DNA of 64,000 nucleotides from Orientallactaga sibirica (GCA_036365145.1 JAEOAD010002712.1:2933001-2997000); one strand, 5' to 3'. Shown: positions 9,505 through 20,502, numbered from the stretch's first letter. Notes: a model not told the origin generated them from the letters alone. Numbers and translations: made by a program.

Positions 9505-10475
9505 CCTAGCGTAGTACACTGTCTTTGCATTTATTTCCCTTGCATCTGAGGGGCCCTAGTGAGCGTCTCACCACATCTGGTGAACGTAGTGTACAGAGCG
9601 TAAGAAGTTTTTAACTTAAGTGTAAGTTTTTTCATCACCTTCACAGTCCTGTCAAATGGTTTAGGTTTCAAAATTTAAATCCTTGGCCTTCACTAACCTT
9701 CACAATGCCTTCTGTCAGAGGTCTCCTGCTCTCTGGAAGAGAAAGTAAACCAAACGGCCTTTGTCTCTCATCAGTGAAAGCAGAGCTTGCAGGAGGCGCT
9801 GGTCTATTTTCGTCTGTGGGTGGTGGAGGGTGGCCAAGAGTGAGCAGAGGTGTTTTCCTGTGGTAAAGTCCGGAGAGCAGCATTGGCGGGGTTGCTTCCC
9901 GAGGCTGCAGAAGCAAGATTTAAGAGCAGGGTTTAGAGTCGGGGAGTCACAGGGATGGTGGTCCTTCCAGTTCACCTCCCTTGCGTTGTTTTCTTTCTGG
10001 GCTCCTGACTGCAAAGCAGTCAGTCACTCTTCTGCTAATAGGAAGTGGGTATCAGGAGCCTCTGGCTAGGCCAGGCCTGGCAGTATTCTCAGTGGCTAGG
10101 TAGGGAGCTCTGGGCTGGCGGTCAGAGCCCTCCCCCCACCCCCATCCTCGCTTGCAGGGCTAGGACGGCACTTGGGTACATTTCAGTGCCTGTGTCCTGA
10201 GACTATGCCACCTGGGATGGCACAAAATGCCAAAGGGGCCAAGTTAACCCAAGGCATCTGGGGACCGTCCCAGATTCAAAGAATGAATTTAGTTCAGAGG
10301 AATGCTAGCTCCACAGGCCAAAGACTTCTGAGTGTCAGGCCTTGCCAGTGGGATCCTGTGAGCAGGGTTTAAATGGGCAAGCCAATGTCAGACTCTGGGT
10401 TATTTTAGCATTTGTATTTTCTCTAATGATCCATGTGGAAACTGGATAGTCATGAATACAAGGTGGCTTTTTGGA
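9505..10475. other. Single-copy intergenic stretch
   Basis: GC-moderate sequence. Overlapping open frames on both strands near 9.7-10.1 kb show no domain or homology that I recognise. Confidence 0.5.
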
Positions 10476-10640
10476 AAATGGATTTTGTTTTGTTTTGTTT
10501 TTTGAGGTAGGGTCTTGTTTTAGTCCAGGCTGACCTGGAATTCACTCTGTAGTCTCAGGGTGGCATTGAACTCACCATGATCCTCCTACCTCTGCCTCCT
10601 GAGTGCTGGGATTAAAGGTGTGTGTCGCCATATCTGGCTT
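10476..10640 (-). mobile_element. B1 SINE
   Basis: (TTTTG)n lead, then TTTTTTGAGGTAGGGTCTTG to a GTGTGTCGCCATATCTGGC end. Confidence 0.85.
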
Positions 10641-10689
10641 GCTTTTGTTTCTTGCAGCAAGCTCTTACTCTAGCCTCCTACCTCAGCCC

Positions 10690-10830
10690 CCTGAGTGCTA
10701 GGATTATTTTGAGGTAGGGTCTCACCCTAGCCCAGGCTGACCTGGAATTTACTATGTAGTCTTAAGGTGGCCTCAAACTCGCAGCAATCCTTCTACCTCC
10801 ATCTCCTGAGTGCTGGAATTAAAGGTGAGA
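10690..10830 (-). mobile_element. B1 SINE
   Basis: TTTTGAGGTAGGGTCTCACC to GAGTGCTGGAATTAAAGGTG, inserted in what may be another B1 remnant ('CTCAGCCCCCTGAGTGCTAG'). Confidence 0.8.
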
Positions 10831-11329
10831 TTCCTGTTGTGTTTGTTTAGAAACGTTCTTAACTGCCAGAGGAGCCTGGCCTGCTGCTCGCATGAGCCTT
10901 GGTGGGTTGCTTTCGTCCTTCGTGGCTGTGTGTGTGAGGGTCTTACGGCTTCTTGGAACTGAGATGTAGATTATTTGGGGATAGGAGCACTCTGTAGACA
11001 CAATGACACTCCTGGGACCTGGAGTGTCCCTGGTACATAGGACAGAACCTCTCCCTGCTCTAGATGTACACAGGTTTTATTACTAAACTGGTTTGAGGGT
11101 AAAGGCAAGACCCACTCTTGTTCTTCAGCCAATGTTTGTGAGCACTCATGGGAAAGAATTGAGCAGTCCAGTGTACCTTCGTCCCCTCTTCACTATCAAG
11201 CATAACACAGCCAGGCTAACCTTGCCTCCTTCATGCTCCCAGTGATGGAACACTTAATGTAAATGCTAAAATGTTGAGGGCGTACAGTACCTGTCTCTCA
11301 GAACTTCACAGTTTAGGAAATAAGCAAGT
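10831..11329. other. Single-copy intergenic stretch
   Basis: No repeat or gene recognised. Confidence 0.45.
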
Positions 11330-11815
11330 CTGGACATGCCACTATTGCACCCCTTCGGTCATTGGGCCTGTCTGGCCAAACTTGAGGTTTCCAGTGTCCA
11401 CTGTTTTCACTGCTGATGACTTCTGTCTTCCACACGGCTGCATGCAGTGCAGCTTTTTCCAGCTTACAGTTGGCTGGTCTACAGGGAGAAGATTTTCTGC
11501 TCAGCACCAGCTTGCTTTCTCAGTGACCTTGCCACTCAGGCAAGAGATGTCTTCAGCAATTCAGTTTTAGCTTCTGTTTCTCAAGGGAAACCAAGGGCCT
11601 TGGCAATAGTCTGTAATGTTTTGGAGGCAACAGGGACCTCCCTGGCCTACAACTCACTGGAAGGTATCCCATCCCTGGCACTGAAAATTTTCTAGTAACA
11701 ATCTATATCTTCTGGATGTGCCATTATTCAAAAAAAGTAGGCTTACATAAGTCTTATTCAGAATATCTTGAGTTTTTGATTGACCCTCCCCCCTGCCCTT
11801 CTTTTACACATTCTC
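11330..11815 (-). mobile_element. L1 3' UTR fragment
   Basis: Shares long near-identical blocks with the L1 3' UTRs at 19.5, 35.4 and 37.7 kb: ACATGCCACTATTGCACC, GGCCAAACTTGAGGTTTCCA, TCCCTGGCACTGAAAATTTT and TTCTGGATGTGCCATTATTC. Both ends are truncated. Confidence 0.8.
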
Positions 11816-12009
11816 TTCCCCTGGCCTCAAATACAAAACTTTCCAATTTTAGCAGACATGAAGGTATCCTCACTCTACTATGCATACTAAGTCCAGCTAT
11901 AATAGAAACATATGCAGAGTGTAGGAGAATAAGAATTAAATTTACTAAAAATGAATCATCCATTTAATGAGTATCTACCGAGTGCTACTGAATGCCTGCT
12001 GTTATGCTT

Positions 12010-12180
12010 AGAAATAGAGAAGAGTAGCTCGTTCCAATGGAGTGGCATTTAGAGGCATGAACTTTAGAGGACAAGAAATCTGAGATCATAACTGGAGCCA
12101 CCAGCCATGTGAATGTGAGCAGTTGTCCATCTCTGAGTCTCACACTCCTCATCAAAAACATAAAAAATGTCTCCCGCACA
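12010..12180 (+). mobile_element. MIR element
   Basis: An ancient mammalian SINE: GTGAATGTGAGCAGTTGTCC then TCTCTGAGTCTCACACTCCT correspond to the MIR core 'gggcaagttacttaacctct...cctcagttt'. Diverged. Confidence 0.55.
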
Positions 12181-12211
12181 TTATTAACAGCATTATTAAG
12201 ATTACTATGCT

Positions 12212-12411
12212 TTTTTATTTTTATTTATTTATTTTGCAAGCAGAGAGAGAGATAAAGAGAAGAGACACAGACAGAGAGAGAATGGGCATGCCAGGGCCTC
12301 CAAATGCATGTGTCCCTTGTGCATCTGGCTTACGTGGGTCCTGGGGAATTGAACCTAGGTCCTTTGGCTTCACAGACAAGTGCCTTAACTGCTAAGCCAT
12401 CTCTCCAGCCC
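12212..12411 (-). mobile_element. tRNA-derived SINE
   Basis: Tail TTTATTTTTATTTATTTATT to CATCTCTCCAGCCC. Flanking (A)AGATTATTATTATT/AAGATTACTA suggests the duplication. Confidence 0.85.
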
Positions 12412-12430
12412 AAGATTATTATTATTCTTT

Positions 12431-12625
12431 TTAAGTATTTTTATTTATTTATTTGAGGGAGAGAGAGAGAGAAAATGTGTGCACCGGGGCCTTCAACTGC
12501 TACAAACGAACTCCAGACATATGCGCCACCTGTGCATCTGGCTTATGTGGGTCCTGTGGAATCAAACCTTGGTCCTTTGGCTTTGAAGGCAAGTGCCTTA
12601 ATGGCTAAACCATCTCTCCAGTCCC
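12431..12625 (-). mobile_element. tRNA-derived SINE
   Basis: TTTAAGTATTTTTATTTATT tail to CCATCTCTCCAGTCCC. Confidence 0.85.
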
Positions 12626-12663
12626 CCCTCCTCCTGATGCTCCTTCTTCTTCTCCTTTTTTGA

Positions 12664-12708
12664 TTTTTAAAAAATATTTTATTTATTTGAGAGAGAAAGA
12701 AAGAAGGA

Positions 12709-12740
<32 letters not shown>

Positions 12741-12957
12741 AAAAAAAAAAGGAAGGAACAAAAAGGAAGGAAGGAAGGAAGGAAGGAAGGAAGGGAGGGA
12801 GGAAGAATGGGTGCTCCAGGGCCTCTAGCCATTGCAAACAAACTCTAGACACATTCTCCACCATGTGCATCTGGCTTACATGGGTTCTGGGGAATTGAAC
12901 CCTGGTCCTTAGGCTTCACAGGTAAGCACCTTAACCACTAAGCTATCTCTCAAGCCC
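12664..12957 (-). mobile_element. tRNA-derived SINE with expanded purine microsatellite
   Basis: Complete element ending CTATCTCTCAAGCCC. Its normal GAGA segment has expanded into a (GAAA)n(GGAA)n tract (12694-12804), making this copy about 100 bases longer than the others. Confidence 0.85.
12694..12804. repeat. (GAAA)n-(GGAA)n microsatellite
   Basis: About nine GAAA units, an A-rich bridge, then about nine GGAA/GGGA units. All purine on the plus strand; open frames across it are artefacts. Confidence 0.95.
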
Positions 12958-12997
12958 TTCTTCTTTTTTTTCTTTTTAAATCTTCCATTTCAAAGTT

Positions 12998-14030
12998 TTG
13001 GTCTCTGTACTGCTGTGCATAAGAGTTAGCTACCAGTGTCTGACTGCTGCCTCAGACCGTGAGTTTCCCAAGGGTGGTGACTGTCATGCTCAGAGTTCTA
13101 TCTGCTGTGACTGTTACTTGTTGGATTGGCTGTCCCCAGCTCTCATCTGGTTAGGTGCCCGTAGAGACATTGCCTCTGTTCCCATGCCACAGGCACCATC
13201 TGTGGTCGGGGCCTCGGCTCTACTGGGTCCATCCTCAGTACAGAATATCCCAGAATACCTGGGTGTGGTAGGGCAAGTCCCTCTGGTCAAGCTTGCTTCT
13301 CCTCTCCTGCAGGTTCTTGACATGTTTCTTCAGCTTCGGCTCCACGCACACCCAGACTCACCTGTCCCCTGACCCCTCTCTTGCATTCCAGGTTGGCCTG
13401 ACCTGACCTGATGAAGTCCAAGGTCCCCTGTCATTCTAGTGGCTTAATAGGTATAACATTGCCTGCCTTCCAAGAGACCTATTGCCGCCAGCTCTCTCAC
13501 CCTGCCCTGTGCCCTACTGAAACCTTGCTCTCAGCTTCTCTGCCCCAATGGGACTCATATCCAATCCTGACCCCATGCTGGGCAACATGCACATGGATGA
13601 TGTGGCCCCTGCCCCGAGACACCTGCCACTGTCCTGTCTTAACATCTTCGCCAACACCATGCTGATGGAAAGGAGCCTGCAGCTGGCAGGGGGACTTCAG
13701 GAAGCACCACCCACTGCTGCAGGGAACATTTCCTGCCCGCTATGGTGGCTAGACAGCAGTGTGTCTTCTGGAGGAGCCTGAGAGCAGCACCTTATGTCTG
13801 ACATGCAAGAAGGATGCAGGCAAGGTGCAGTCAGAGATCAACAGTTATCGAGGGCTCATGGTGTTCCAGGTATCAGGATGCAACGTGACTAAGGCATCTT
13901 CTCTGCCTCCACAGAGCTGGATGACAGAGAAATGGCTCTTAAAGATGCCTGGGTCTCTATCCTCAGGCACTGCCAATACACTTCACTACATGGCAAGGGG
14001 GAATTAAGACTATAGGTAGAATTATAGATG
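12998..14030. other. GC-richer single-copy stretch, no recognised gene
   Basis: About 1 kb of repeat-free, GC-richer sequence with open frames in several registers (124 residues at 12998-13372, 84 at 13411-13665). None shows a domain I can name. The base composition alone makes stop-poor frames likely; an unrecognised pseudogene is possible. Confidence 0.4.
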
Positions 14031-14033
14031 CTG

Positions 14034-14232
14034 GGGCTGGAGGGATGGTTCAGTGGTTAAGGTGCCTGCCTATAAAACCTAATGACCTGGGTTCGATTCT
14101 CCAGTGCCCACATAAAGCCAGATGCATGCATCTGGAGTTTGTTTGCAGTGGCTGGAGGCCCTGGCATGCCCATTCGGACTATCTCTCTTCCTCTCTCTGC
14201 TTGCAAATAAATAAATATTTTTTAAAAAAAGA
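14034..14232 (+). mobile_element. tRNA-derived SINE
   Basis: GGGCTGGAGGGATGGTTCAG, GGGTTCGATTCTCC B box, (A)AATAAATAAATATTTTTT tail. Confidence 0.9.
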
Positions 14233-14239
14233 ATTTTGG

Positions 14240-14381
14240 GCCGGGCGTGGTGGCTTACGCCTTTAATCCCAGCACTCAGGAGGCAGAGGTAGGAGGATCA
14301 CCGAGAGTTCGAGGCCACCCTGAGACTACATAGTTAATTCCAGGTCAGCCTGGACCAGAGTGAGACCCTACCTTGCAAAAC

Positions 14382-14412
<31 letters not shown>
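14240..14412 (+). mobile_element. B1 SINE, young-looking
   Basis: GGCCGGGCGTGGTGGCTTAC with about 31 uninterrupted A's. AAGAATTTTGGG flanks both sides. Confidence 0.9.
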
Positions 14413-14414
<2 letters not shown>

Positions 14415-14419
14415 ATTTT

Positions 14420-14585
14420 GGGCTGGGTGTGGTGATGCATGCCTTTAATCACAGCACTCAGGAGGCAGAGGTAGGAGGATCACCATGAGTTTGAGGCCAC
14501 CCTGAGACTACATAGTGAATTCCAGGTCAGCCTGAGCAAGAGTGAGTCCCTACCTTGGAAAGCCAAGAAAAAAAAAAAAAAAAGA
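14420..14585 (+). mobile_element. B1 SINE
   Basis: GGCTGGGTGTGGTGATGCAT, inserted at the same AAGAATT(T/A)TGG target as its neighbour. Confidence 0.9.
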
Positions 14586-14769
14586 ATTATGGTTGGTAAT
14601 CACCTAACTTTAAAATGGGGAGATTATTCTGGGCTAGGCTGGGCAGCAGTCCTGGTGTAATCTCCAGGGTCCTTACATAGGGGAGAAGGAGGCATGTTGT
14701 AGTTTCCTTTGAATTGCTGAGACAAAGCACCCAACCCAAAGCAGCTGATGGGAGAAAAGATTTTATCTG

Positions 14770-14990
14770 TTTAAAAAATATTTTATGTATTTATTTGCAA
14801 GCAGAGAGAGATAGAGAGAAGAGAAACAGGCAGATAGAATGGGCATGCCAAGGCCTCTAGCCACTGCAAACAAACTCCACGTTCATGTGCCACTTTGTGC
14901 ATTGGGCTTTATATGGGTACTGGGGAATTGAGCCAGGGTTGTTAGGTTTTGCAGGCAAATGCCTTAACCACTGAGCCATCTCTCCAGCCC
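14770..14990 (-). mobile_element. tRNA-derived SINE inside LTR
   Basis: TTTAAAAAATATTTTATGTA tail to CCATCTCTCCAGCCC. Confidence 0.9.
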
Positions 14991-15007
14991 AAAAAGTTTT
15001 TTTAAAA

Positions 15008-15200
15008 AAAGATTTATTTTTATTTATTTATTAGAGAGAGAGAGACAGAGAGAGGGAGAATGGGTACGCCAGGGCCTCTAACCACTGCAAATGAACTCCA
15101 GACGCATGTGCATCTGGCTTACGTGGGACTGAAGAATCAAACCTGGGTCCTTAGGCTTCTCAGGCATGTGCCTTAACTGCTAAGCCATCTCTCCAACCCC
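15008..15200 (-). mobile_element. tRNA-derived SINE inside LTR
   Basis: AAAGATTTATTTTTATTTAT tail to CCATCTCTCCAACCCC. Confidence 0.9.
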
Positions 15201-15479
15201 CAGAAAGTTTTTATTTTGACTTATAGTCTCAAAGGGAAGCTTCCTGATGGCAGGAGAAAGCATGGCATGAGCAGAGGCTGGACATCACCTCTGCCACAGC
15301 AGGTGGAAACAGCAAGAAAGGGATCTGAATTCTACCCATGGGAAGCTGATTATACCACCAAGCCTGTCTCCAACAACACACCTCCTCCAGCAAGGCTCTG
15401 CCTTCCAAATTGCCAGCTGCTGGGGACCAAGTACTCAGAACACATGAGTTATGAGTGACATCTGATTCAAACCACCACG

Positions 15480-16130
15480 AGGCAGAAATGTCAGTGGCAG
15501 AGTGTTGAGATGCGAGGAAGACTTGACCACCCACTGATCGGCTTGAATGCAGAAGAGCACCATGGGCCAAGAAATCAGAAGACACTAGCATGGAAAAGAC
15601 CACAGATGGATTCTCCCCACCCTCAGGAGGAGCACAGCTCTGCCTACGAATGTTAGTCCAGCGAGAACCATTATAGATGCTTGACCTTTCAACTCTACAA
15701 TCACCAAAACAGAAGAAAATTATTAGAGCAGCAAACTAATTCATAACCCACACATGAAGATGGAAGTCACGAGGGGCTACGGGTCAAGGTGAAAAGAACA
15801 ATGACGGGAGGGGCACTGAATGGCAGGTCACAGCTTGAATGTGCCCTCCCCATAGGCACAGTGGAGGAGGAAGGCCTGGGACCCAGAGAAGGGAAGGAGC
15901 CAGCAGGCGCCATCGGAGGGACTTGGTCTATCTTCCCAGTCCAGTGAAGAGCCCTGAGTGCGTCTGGCCCAGCGGGGAGAGGCTGAGTACATTGCTCACC
16001 AGACTGGCTCCTCCACCCAAGTTCCTCCCTTTGGGGAAAAGATTTCTCTAAAGCTCAAAATGTCAATGGTAGGTAAATAACGTATGGCATATTCTTATAT
16101 GGGAATTCTGTCAATAAAAAGCAAGTCAAA
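15480..16130. other. Single-copy intergenic stretch
   Basis: No repeat or gene recognised. Confidence 0.45.
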
Positions 16131-16289
16131 TATTATTTTACAAATAAAAATATAAATGGCACAAACCTTTTGACCCAGTTATTTTCAGCACTAAGAAGTT
16201 ATGATCCACGTGTATTTCCAAGGAGGTCAAAGGTGAACATATAGGGCGGCTCCCTGTAGAAGTGTTTCTACTAGTTAAGAACTAGAGAG

Positions 16290-16388
16290 CTGAGCATGAT
16301 GGTACATGACCGGGATCCTAGCATTTGAGGGCTCAGACAGAAGGATCATGAGTTCAAGGTCTTCCTGGGCTACAGAGTGAGACTATGT

Positions 16389-16419
<31 letters not shown>

Positions 16420-16430
16420 ACAAAACAAAA
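16290..16430 (+). mobile_element. Diverged B1 SINE with (CAAAA)n tail
   Basis: GCTGAGCATGATGGTACATG to ACAGAGTGAGACTATGTAAG, then about seven CAAAA units. Confidence 0.75.
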
Positions 16431-16431
16431 C

Positions 16432-16650
16432 AGGGCGAGGGCAATGGCTTAGTGGTTAAGGTGTTTGTCTCCAAAGCCTAAGAACCCTGGTTCGATTCCC
16501 CAGGACCCATGTATGCCAGATACACAAGGGGAGCGTGCGTCTGGAGTTTGTTTGCAGTGGCTGGAGGTTCTGGTGCGCCCATTCTCTCTTTCTCTCTATG
16601 TGCCTCTCTCTGTCTCTCTGCCTCAAATAAATAAAATATTATAAAAAAAA
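16432..16650 (+). mobile_element. tRNA-derived SINE
   Basis: AGGGCGAGGGCAATGGCTTA, B box GGTTCGATTCCCC, TCAAATAAATAAAATATT tail. Confidence 0.9.
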
Positions 16651-16750
16651 GAACAAAACAAGTAACTTAATTGTCTTTGATAGGTGATTAGTTACTTTTG
16701 AGGTGTCAGTGGCGAGTCATTCCATGAAACCCATTAAAAGCCTAAAAAGA

Positions 16751-16915
16751 AGGCCAGGCGTGGTGGCGCACGCCTTTAATCCCAGCATTGGGGAGGCAGA
16801 GGTAGGAGGATCGCCATGAGTTCGAGGCCACCCTGAGATTACCTAGTGAATTCCAGGCCAGCCTGGGCTAGAGCGAGACCCTACCTCGGAAAACCAAAAA
16901 GAAAAAAAAAAAAAG
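16751..16915 (+). mobile_element. B1 SINE
   Basis: GGCCAGGCGTGGTGGCGCAC, close to consensus; AAAAGCCTAAA(A)GAAG flanks are the target-site duplication. Confidence 0.9.
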
Positions 16916-16919
16916 CCTA

Positions 16920-17300
16920 AAGAAGGAAGTGGGGCGATGACCAAGTGGGTAAGAGCACATGCCACATAAGCACGAGGACCCGAGTTCAATCCCCAGTGCC
17001 CACGTAAGAGGATGGGTGTGGCCACATGTGCCTGTAACCCTAGACCTGAGGTGGGGTGGAGACCAGACAACACTAGGCCTTGCCTGGTCAGCCAGGCTGG
17101 CTGGAAACACGGCAGTGCCAGGTTCAACGAGAGGCTGTGTTTCAGGAACGCAGGGCGGAAGAGAAATGGAGGACACCCGACATTCTGCTCTGGCCTCCAC
17201 ATGCGTGTGCCCAGGGCACAGGCATCTGCACACACACATGCATGCACTATACACCCACACTCCATGTGCACACTAGACACACACACACAGTACTATTATT
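16920..17300 (+). mobile_element. B4-like composite SINE
   Basis: An ID-like head (GGTAAGAGCACATGCCAC, GAGTTCAATCCCCAG), a B1-like middle and a tail with CTGGCCTCCACATGCGTGTG running into CACACA. This order is that of rodent B4 elements. The overlapping open frames here come from the CA-rich tail. Confidence 0.7.
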
Positions 17301-17609
17301 ACTACAAGCAGGAATAACAACACAGCAACCACTTTCCTTGATAAGTAGAATGATCATGAGATGTGTCCAAAGCGGCACATTCTGACAGTGGACTTTACTG
17401 ATAATTCTAGAGGACAGAAGGGGTAAACTAGGTCTGTCCCAGGCAAACTGGGCAGATGGTCTTCCTACTGGGAAAGAATGCTTTCCAAAGGTTTTTTTTT
17501 TTTTGGATTTTTTTAGGTGTATAATAATAGAACGTAATTCCATCTGTAGTTTTTTTTTTTTTTAAAGAAATAATACATTCTCACAATTACATATGCATGA
17601 ATGCTTTCT

Positions 17610-17803
17610 GTTTTTTTAATTATTTTGTTTATTCACAGAGAGAATGAGTGAAGGGGCACACAGGGCCACTTGTCACTGCAAACAAAGTCCAGATGCATGA
17701 GCTACATTGTGTATCAGGCTTTACATGGGCACTGGGGAACTGAACCCAGGCCATCAGGCTTTACCAGCAACAGCCTTTAACCAATGAGCCATTTCTCCAG
17801 TCC
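17610..17803 (-). mobile_element. Diverged tRNA-derived SINE
   Basis: TTTTTTTAATTATTTTGTTT tail to GAGCCATTTCTCCAGTCC. Confidence 0.8.
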
Positions 17804-17804
17804 A

Positions 17805-18030
17805 GTACTTTTTATAAGAATATAAGCTGCTGACCTCATAGCGGCTGGTGTTACCTACACAAGACCTGCCTAATAGGAGGGGAAAATGATGGCATCAAAA
17901 TAGAAGAGACACTGGTTGGAAAGAAGAAATTCAGTGGAGGAGGATTTGGAAGGGGAAGAACAGAGGGTGGTGGGAGGGGTTAGGATCATGGTATATTGTC
18001 TATATTTCTGGAACTTGCCAATAAAAAGTT
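17805..18030 (+). mobile_element. L1 3' end, plus orientation
   Basis: CTAATAGGAGGGGAAAATGA, GGCATCAAAATAGAAGAGAC and ATCATGGTATATTGTCTATA, then CCAATAAAAAG. This is the complement-matched counterpart of the start of the minus-strand L1 at 37076-37260, so it is the 3' terminus of the same L1 lineage. Confidence 0.75.
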
Positions 18031-18032
18031 TT

Positions 18033-18200
18033 AGAGCCAGGCGTGGTGGTGCACGCCTTTAATCCCAGCATTCAGGAGGCAAAGGTAGGAGGATCACCAT
18101 GAGTTCAAGGCCACCCTGAGATTACATAGTGAATTCCAGGTCAGCCTGGGCTAGAGTGAGGCCCTACATTGAAAAACCGAAAAACGAAAAAAAAAGTTTT
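18033..18200 (+). mobile_element. B1 SINE
   Basis: GAGCCAGGCGTGGTGGTGCA with an AAAAACCGAAAAACGAAAAA tail; AAAGTTTTA flanks both sides. Confidence 0.9.
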
Positions 18201-18424
18201 AAAATGAGGGCTGGAGCCGGGCATGAAAATTTAAATAAAGCCATGAAAAGTCAAGTCCCTTTCTCTGAGGAGTTTGCTCTCGGTATTCCACCTTTTCATA
18301 GGTTAGGTTAGCTCTCTTGCCATTCTGTTCCCTCTTAATCTTCCCTCGTCTCACGTGCCTCTGATTCCAGGTCTCAATAGCAGTCAGAGGAGGTAACAGG
18401 TCAACAAAGCACCATGCAGAATTC

Positions 18425-18515
18425 AACAGGCACGGCGGATGTGGCTCAGCCGGCAGAGGGTTTGCAGTGAAGCTCTAGTGTGAGCCTCACTACCACATGA
18501 AGGAAGAAGAAGGAG
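18425..18515 (+). mobile_element. ID-like SINE remnant
   Basis: CGGATGTGGCTCAGCCGGCA followed by a (GAAGAAGG)-type tail; low resemblance beyond the A box. Confidence 0.4.
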
Positions 18516-18524
18516 GAGGATGAG

Positions 18525-18660
18525 AAGAACCAGGCATAGTGGCGCATGCCTGTAACTCCAGCACTTGGGAGGTGGAGGCAAGAGGATCAGAAGTTTAAGG
18601 GTTCAAGGCCATCCTAAATTACAAAGAAAGAGAGAGAAAGAAAAAAGAGAGAAGGAAAAA
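18525..18660 (+). mobile_element. Old B1 SINE
   Basis: CCAGGCATAGTGGCGCATGC to AAATTACAAAGAAAGAGAGA; older than neighbours. Confidence 0.7.
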
Positions 18661-18674
18661 AGAAAGAAAAATTA

Positions 18675-18870
18675 AGGAAGAGCCTTTTATCCCAGCACTT
18701 GGGAGGCAAAGGTGGGAGGCAGAGGTAGGAGGCTCACTATGAGTCCAAGGCCATCCTGAGATTACATAGTGAATTCCAGGTCAGCCTGAGCTAGAGTGAG
18801 ACTCTATCTCGAAAAATCAAAAACCAATAAATAAATAAATAAATACATAAATAAATAAATAAAAATTTTA
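18675..18870 (+). mobile_element. B1 SINE with AAATA-rich tail
   Basis: GAGCCTTTTATCCCAGCACT (5' end truncated) to a long (AAAT)n tail at 18825-18870. Part of the GGAGGCA(A/G)AGGT motif is duplicated. Confidence 0.75.
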
Positions 18871-18889
18871 AAAATAAAAAGAGAAAGGA

Positions 18890-20290
18890 ATATTTCACAT
18901 AATAATAATTTCATTTCTCCCTCCATCTCTCAATCAAACTGTCTTTTATTTTGATGTCATGATCTTTTCCTCCTATTACGATGGTCTTGTGTAGGTAGTG
19001 TAGGCACTGTGAGGTCATGGATATCCAGGCCATTTTGTGTCTGGAAGAGCACGTTGTAAGGAGTCCTAGCCTTCCTTTGGCTCTTACATTCTTTCTTTTT
19101 TTTTTTTTTTAAATAAATATATATTTTTTATTTATATTATTCTGATTTTACATTCATAGTATTGGTTCCATTGTCCTCTTACATTCTTTCTACCACCTCT
19201 TCCACAATGGACCCTGAGCCTTGGAAGGTGTGTTAGAGATGTTTCAGTGCTGAGCACTCCTCTGTCACTTCTTCTCAGCACCATGGTGCCTTCTGAGTCA
19301 TCCCAAGGTCACCACCATCTGAAAAGAGAAGCTTCTCTAATCAAAAGAGAGTAGCATTAGATATGGGTGTGAACATTAAGAGAAGTGCTTACTGGGCAGT
19401 TTGGTGAGCATAGTATATACATTTAGTCAGACACCAGCAGACAGTACACCCCTAGGGCTCATGACTACCCCTGTTGAAGGTTTTCAGTATCAGGGATATG
19501 TTCCCTCCCATGGAGTGGGCCTCCTGTCCAATCAGAGACTGGTTGGTTTCCCCCATAACAGACATGCCTCTACTGCACCCGTTGGCTCATTTGGCCTGGC
19601 TGGCCAAATTTAAAACTTGCAGTATTCACTGTTGAGTATCTTCACTGGTGTTTTCTCTCTCCCATTGAACAGCATGCAGCATAGCTTTTTTCAGCTTTCT
19701 GTCAGCTGTTCTACACAGAGGAGGCTTTCAGCTCAGCTCCAGCAGGATTTCTCAGTGACCTTGCAGCCCAAATATGTGGAGTCTTCAGTAATAGGGTCTT
19801 ACCACCTATTCCTGGTGGGAAACCAAGAGCCTCGGCAATGGCCTATAATGTTTTGGGGTATCTGTGACCTCCCTTGCCAACAACTCACTAGAAGGTATCC
19901 CATCCCTGGCACTGAAAATTTTCTAGTAACAATCTATGGCTTCTGAGTGTTCCATTGTCCAGAAAAGTAGGTTTCCATATGACTTATTTATATCCTCTTA
20001 GATTTTGATTAGCCTTCCCTCCACCTTTCCTTTTCTCAATCTCTTCCCCTGACCTCACTTAGGCCTTTTCACCCCCATTAATCTGTTCTTCTACTTACAT
20101 ATATACAATACCATCATATTAAGTCCCCCTCCCTCCCTTTCTATTCCCTTTATATCCCCTTTCTAGCTTACTGGCCTCTGCTACTGAGTTTTATTCCTAC
20201 TCACATAGAAGTCTAATCATTTGTAGCTAGGATCCACATATGAGAGAAAACATGTGACGTTTGGCTTTCTGGGCCTGGGTTACCTCACTA
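18890..20290 (-). mobile_element. L1 3' UTR plus trace of ORF2 end
   Basis: Starts near the L1 terminus (complement TTTATTTTGATGTCATGATC), runs through the family's CCTGAGCCTTGGAAGGTGTG, GACCTTGCAGCCCA and CTAGTAACAATCTATGGCTT blocks, and ends with a short stretch homologous to the ORF2 C-terminus (20230-20290). An AT-rich insert with poly(T) interrupts it near 19090-19180. Non-coding now. Confidence 0.8.
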
Positions 20291-20292
20291 CA

Positions 20293-20502
20293 TTTTTAAA
20301 ATTTTTATTTATTTTCACTATGAGCATGAGAGAGAGTTGGGGGGGTGGAGAATGGGTGTGATAGGGCCTCTAGTCATTGAAAACAAACTCTAGGCACATG
20401 TGCCACTTTGTTCATCTGGCTTATGTGGGTTCTGGGGAGTTGAACCTAGGTCCTTAGATTTTGCAGGCAAGCACTTTAACCACTAAGCCATCTCTCCAGC
20501 CC
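20293..20502 (-). mobile_element. tRNA-derived SINE
   Basis: ACATTTTTAAAATTTTTATT tail to GCCATCTCTCCAGCCC. It lies exactly where the L1 homology stops; its insertion may mark the L1 break. Confidence 0.85.

Larger units (their letters stand above)
14695..15478 (-). mobile_element. ORR1-like MaLR LTR, split by two SINEs
   Basis: The two outer parts form one LTR read on the minus strand. 15205-15478 starts (complement) TGGTGGTTTGAATCAGATGT and contains TTGGTCCCCAGCAGCTGGCA and GCCTTGCTGGAGGAGG. 14695-14765 holds the far end, CAGCAATTCAAAGGAAACTA. These order and sequence features match rodent MaLR/ORR1 LTRs. Two tRNA-SINEs (14770-14990, 15008-15200) sit in the middle. No internal gene region was seen. 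Confidence 0.7.
16130..16745 (+). mobile_element. Ancient L1M fragment, interrupted by two SINEs
   Basis: 16140-16240 (CCTTTTGACCCAGTTATTTT ... AAGAAGTTATGATCC) and 16655-16735 (TAACTTAATTGTCTTTGATA, GTCATTCCATGAAACCCATT) match successive parts of the old mammalian L1 3' region in sense orientation. A B1 and a tRNA-SINE lie between. Confidence 0.6.

Noticed and set aside
12998..14030. Possible gene or processed pseudogene with several open frames
   Set aside because: No domain, splice pattern or family recognised; GC-rich sequence gives stop-poor frames by chance. Left as unassigned.
16843..17385. Set of 100-147-residue frames on both strands
   Set aside because: They lie in a B1 and a B4-like SINE with a CA-rich tail.
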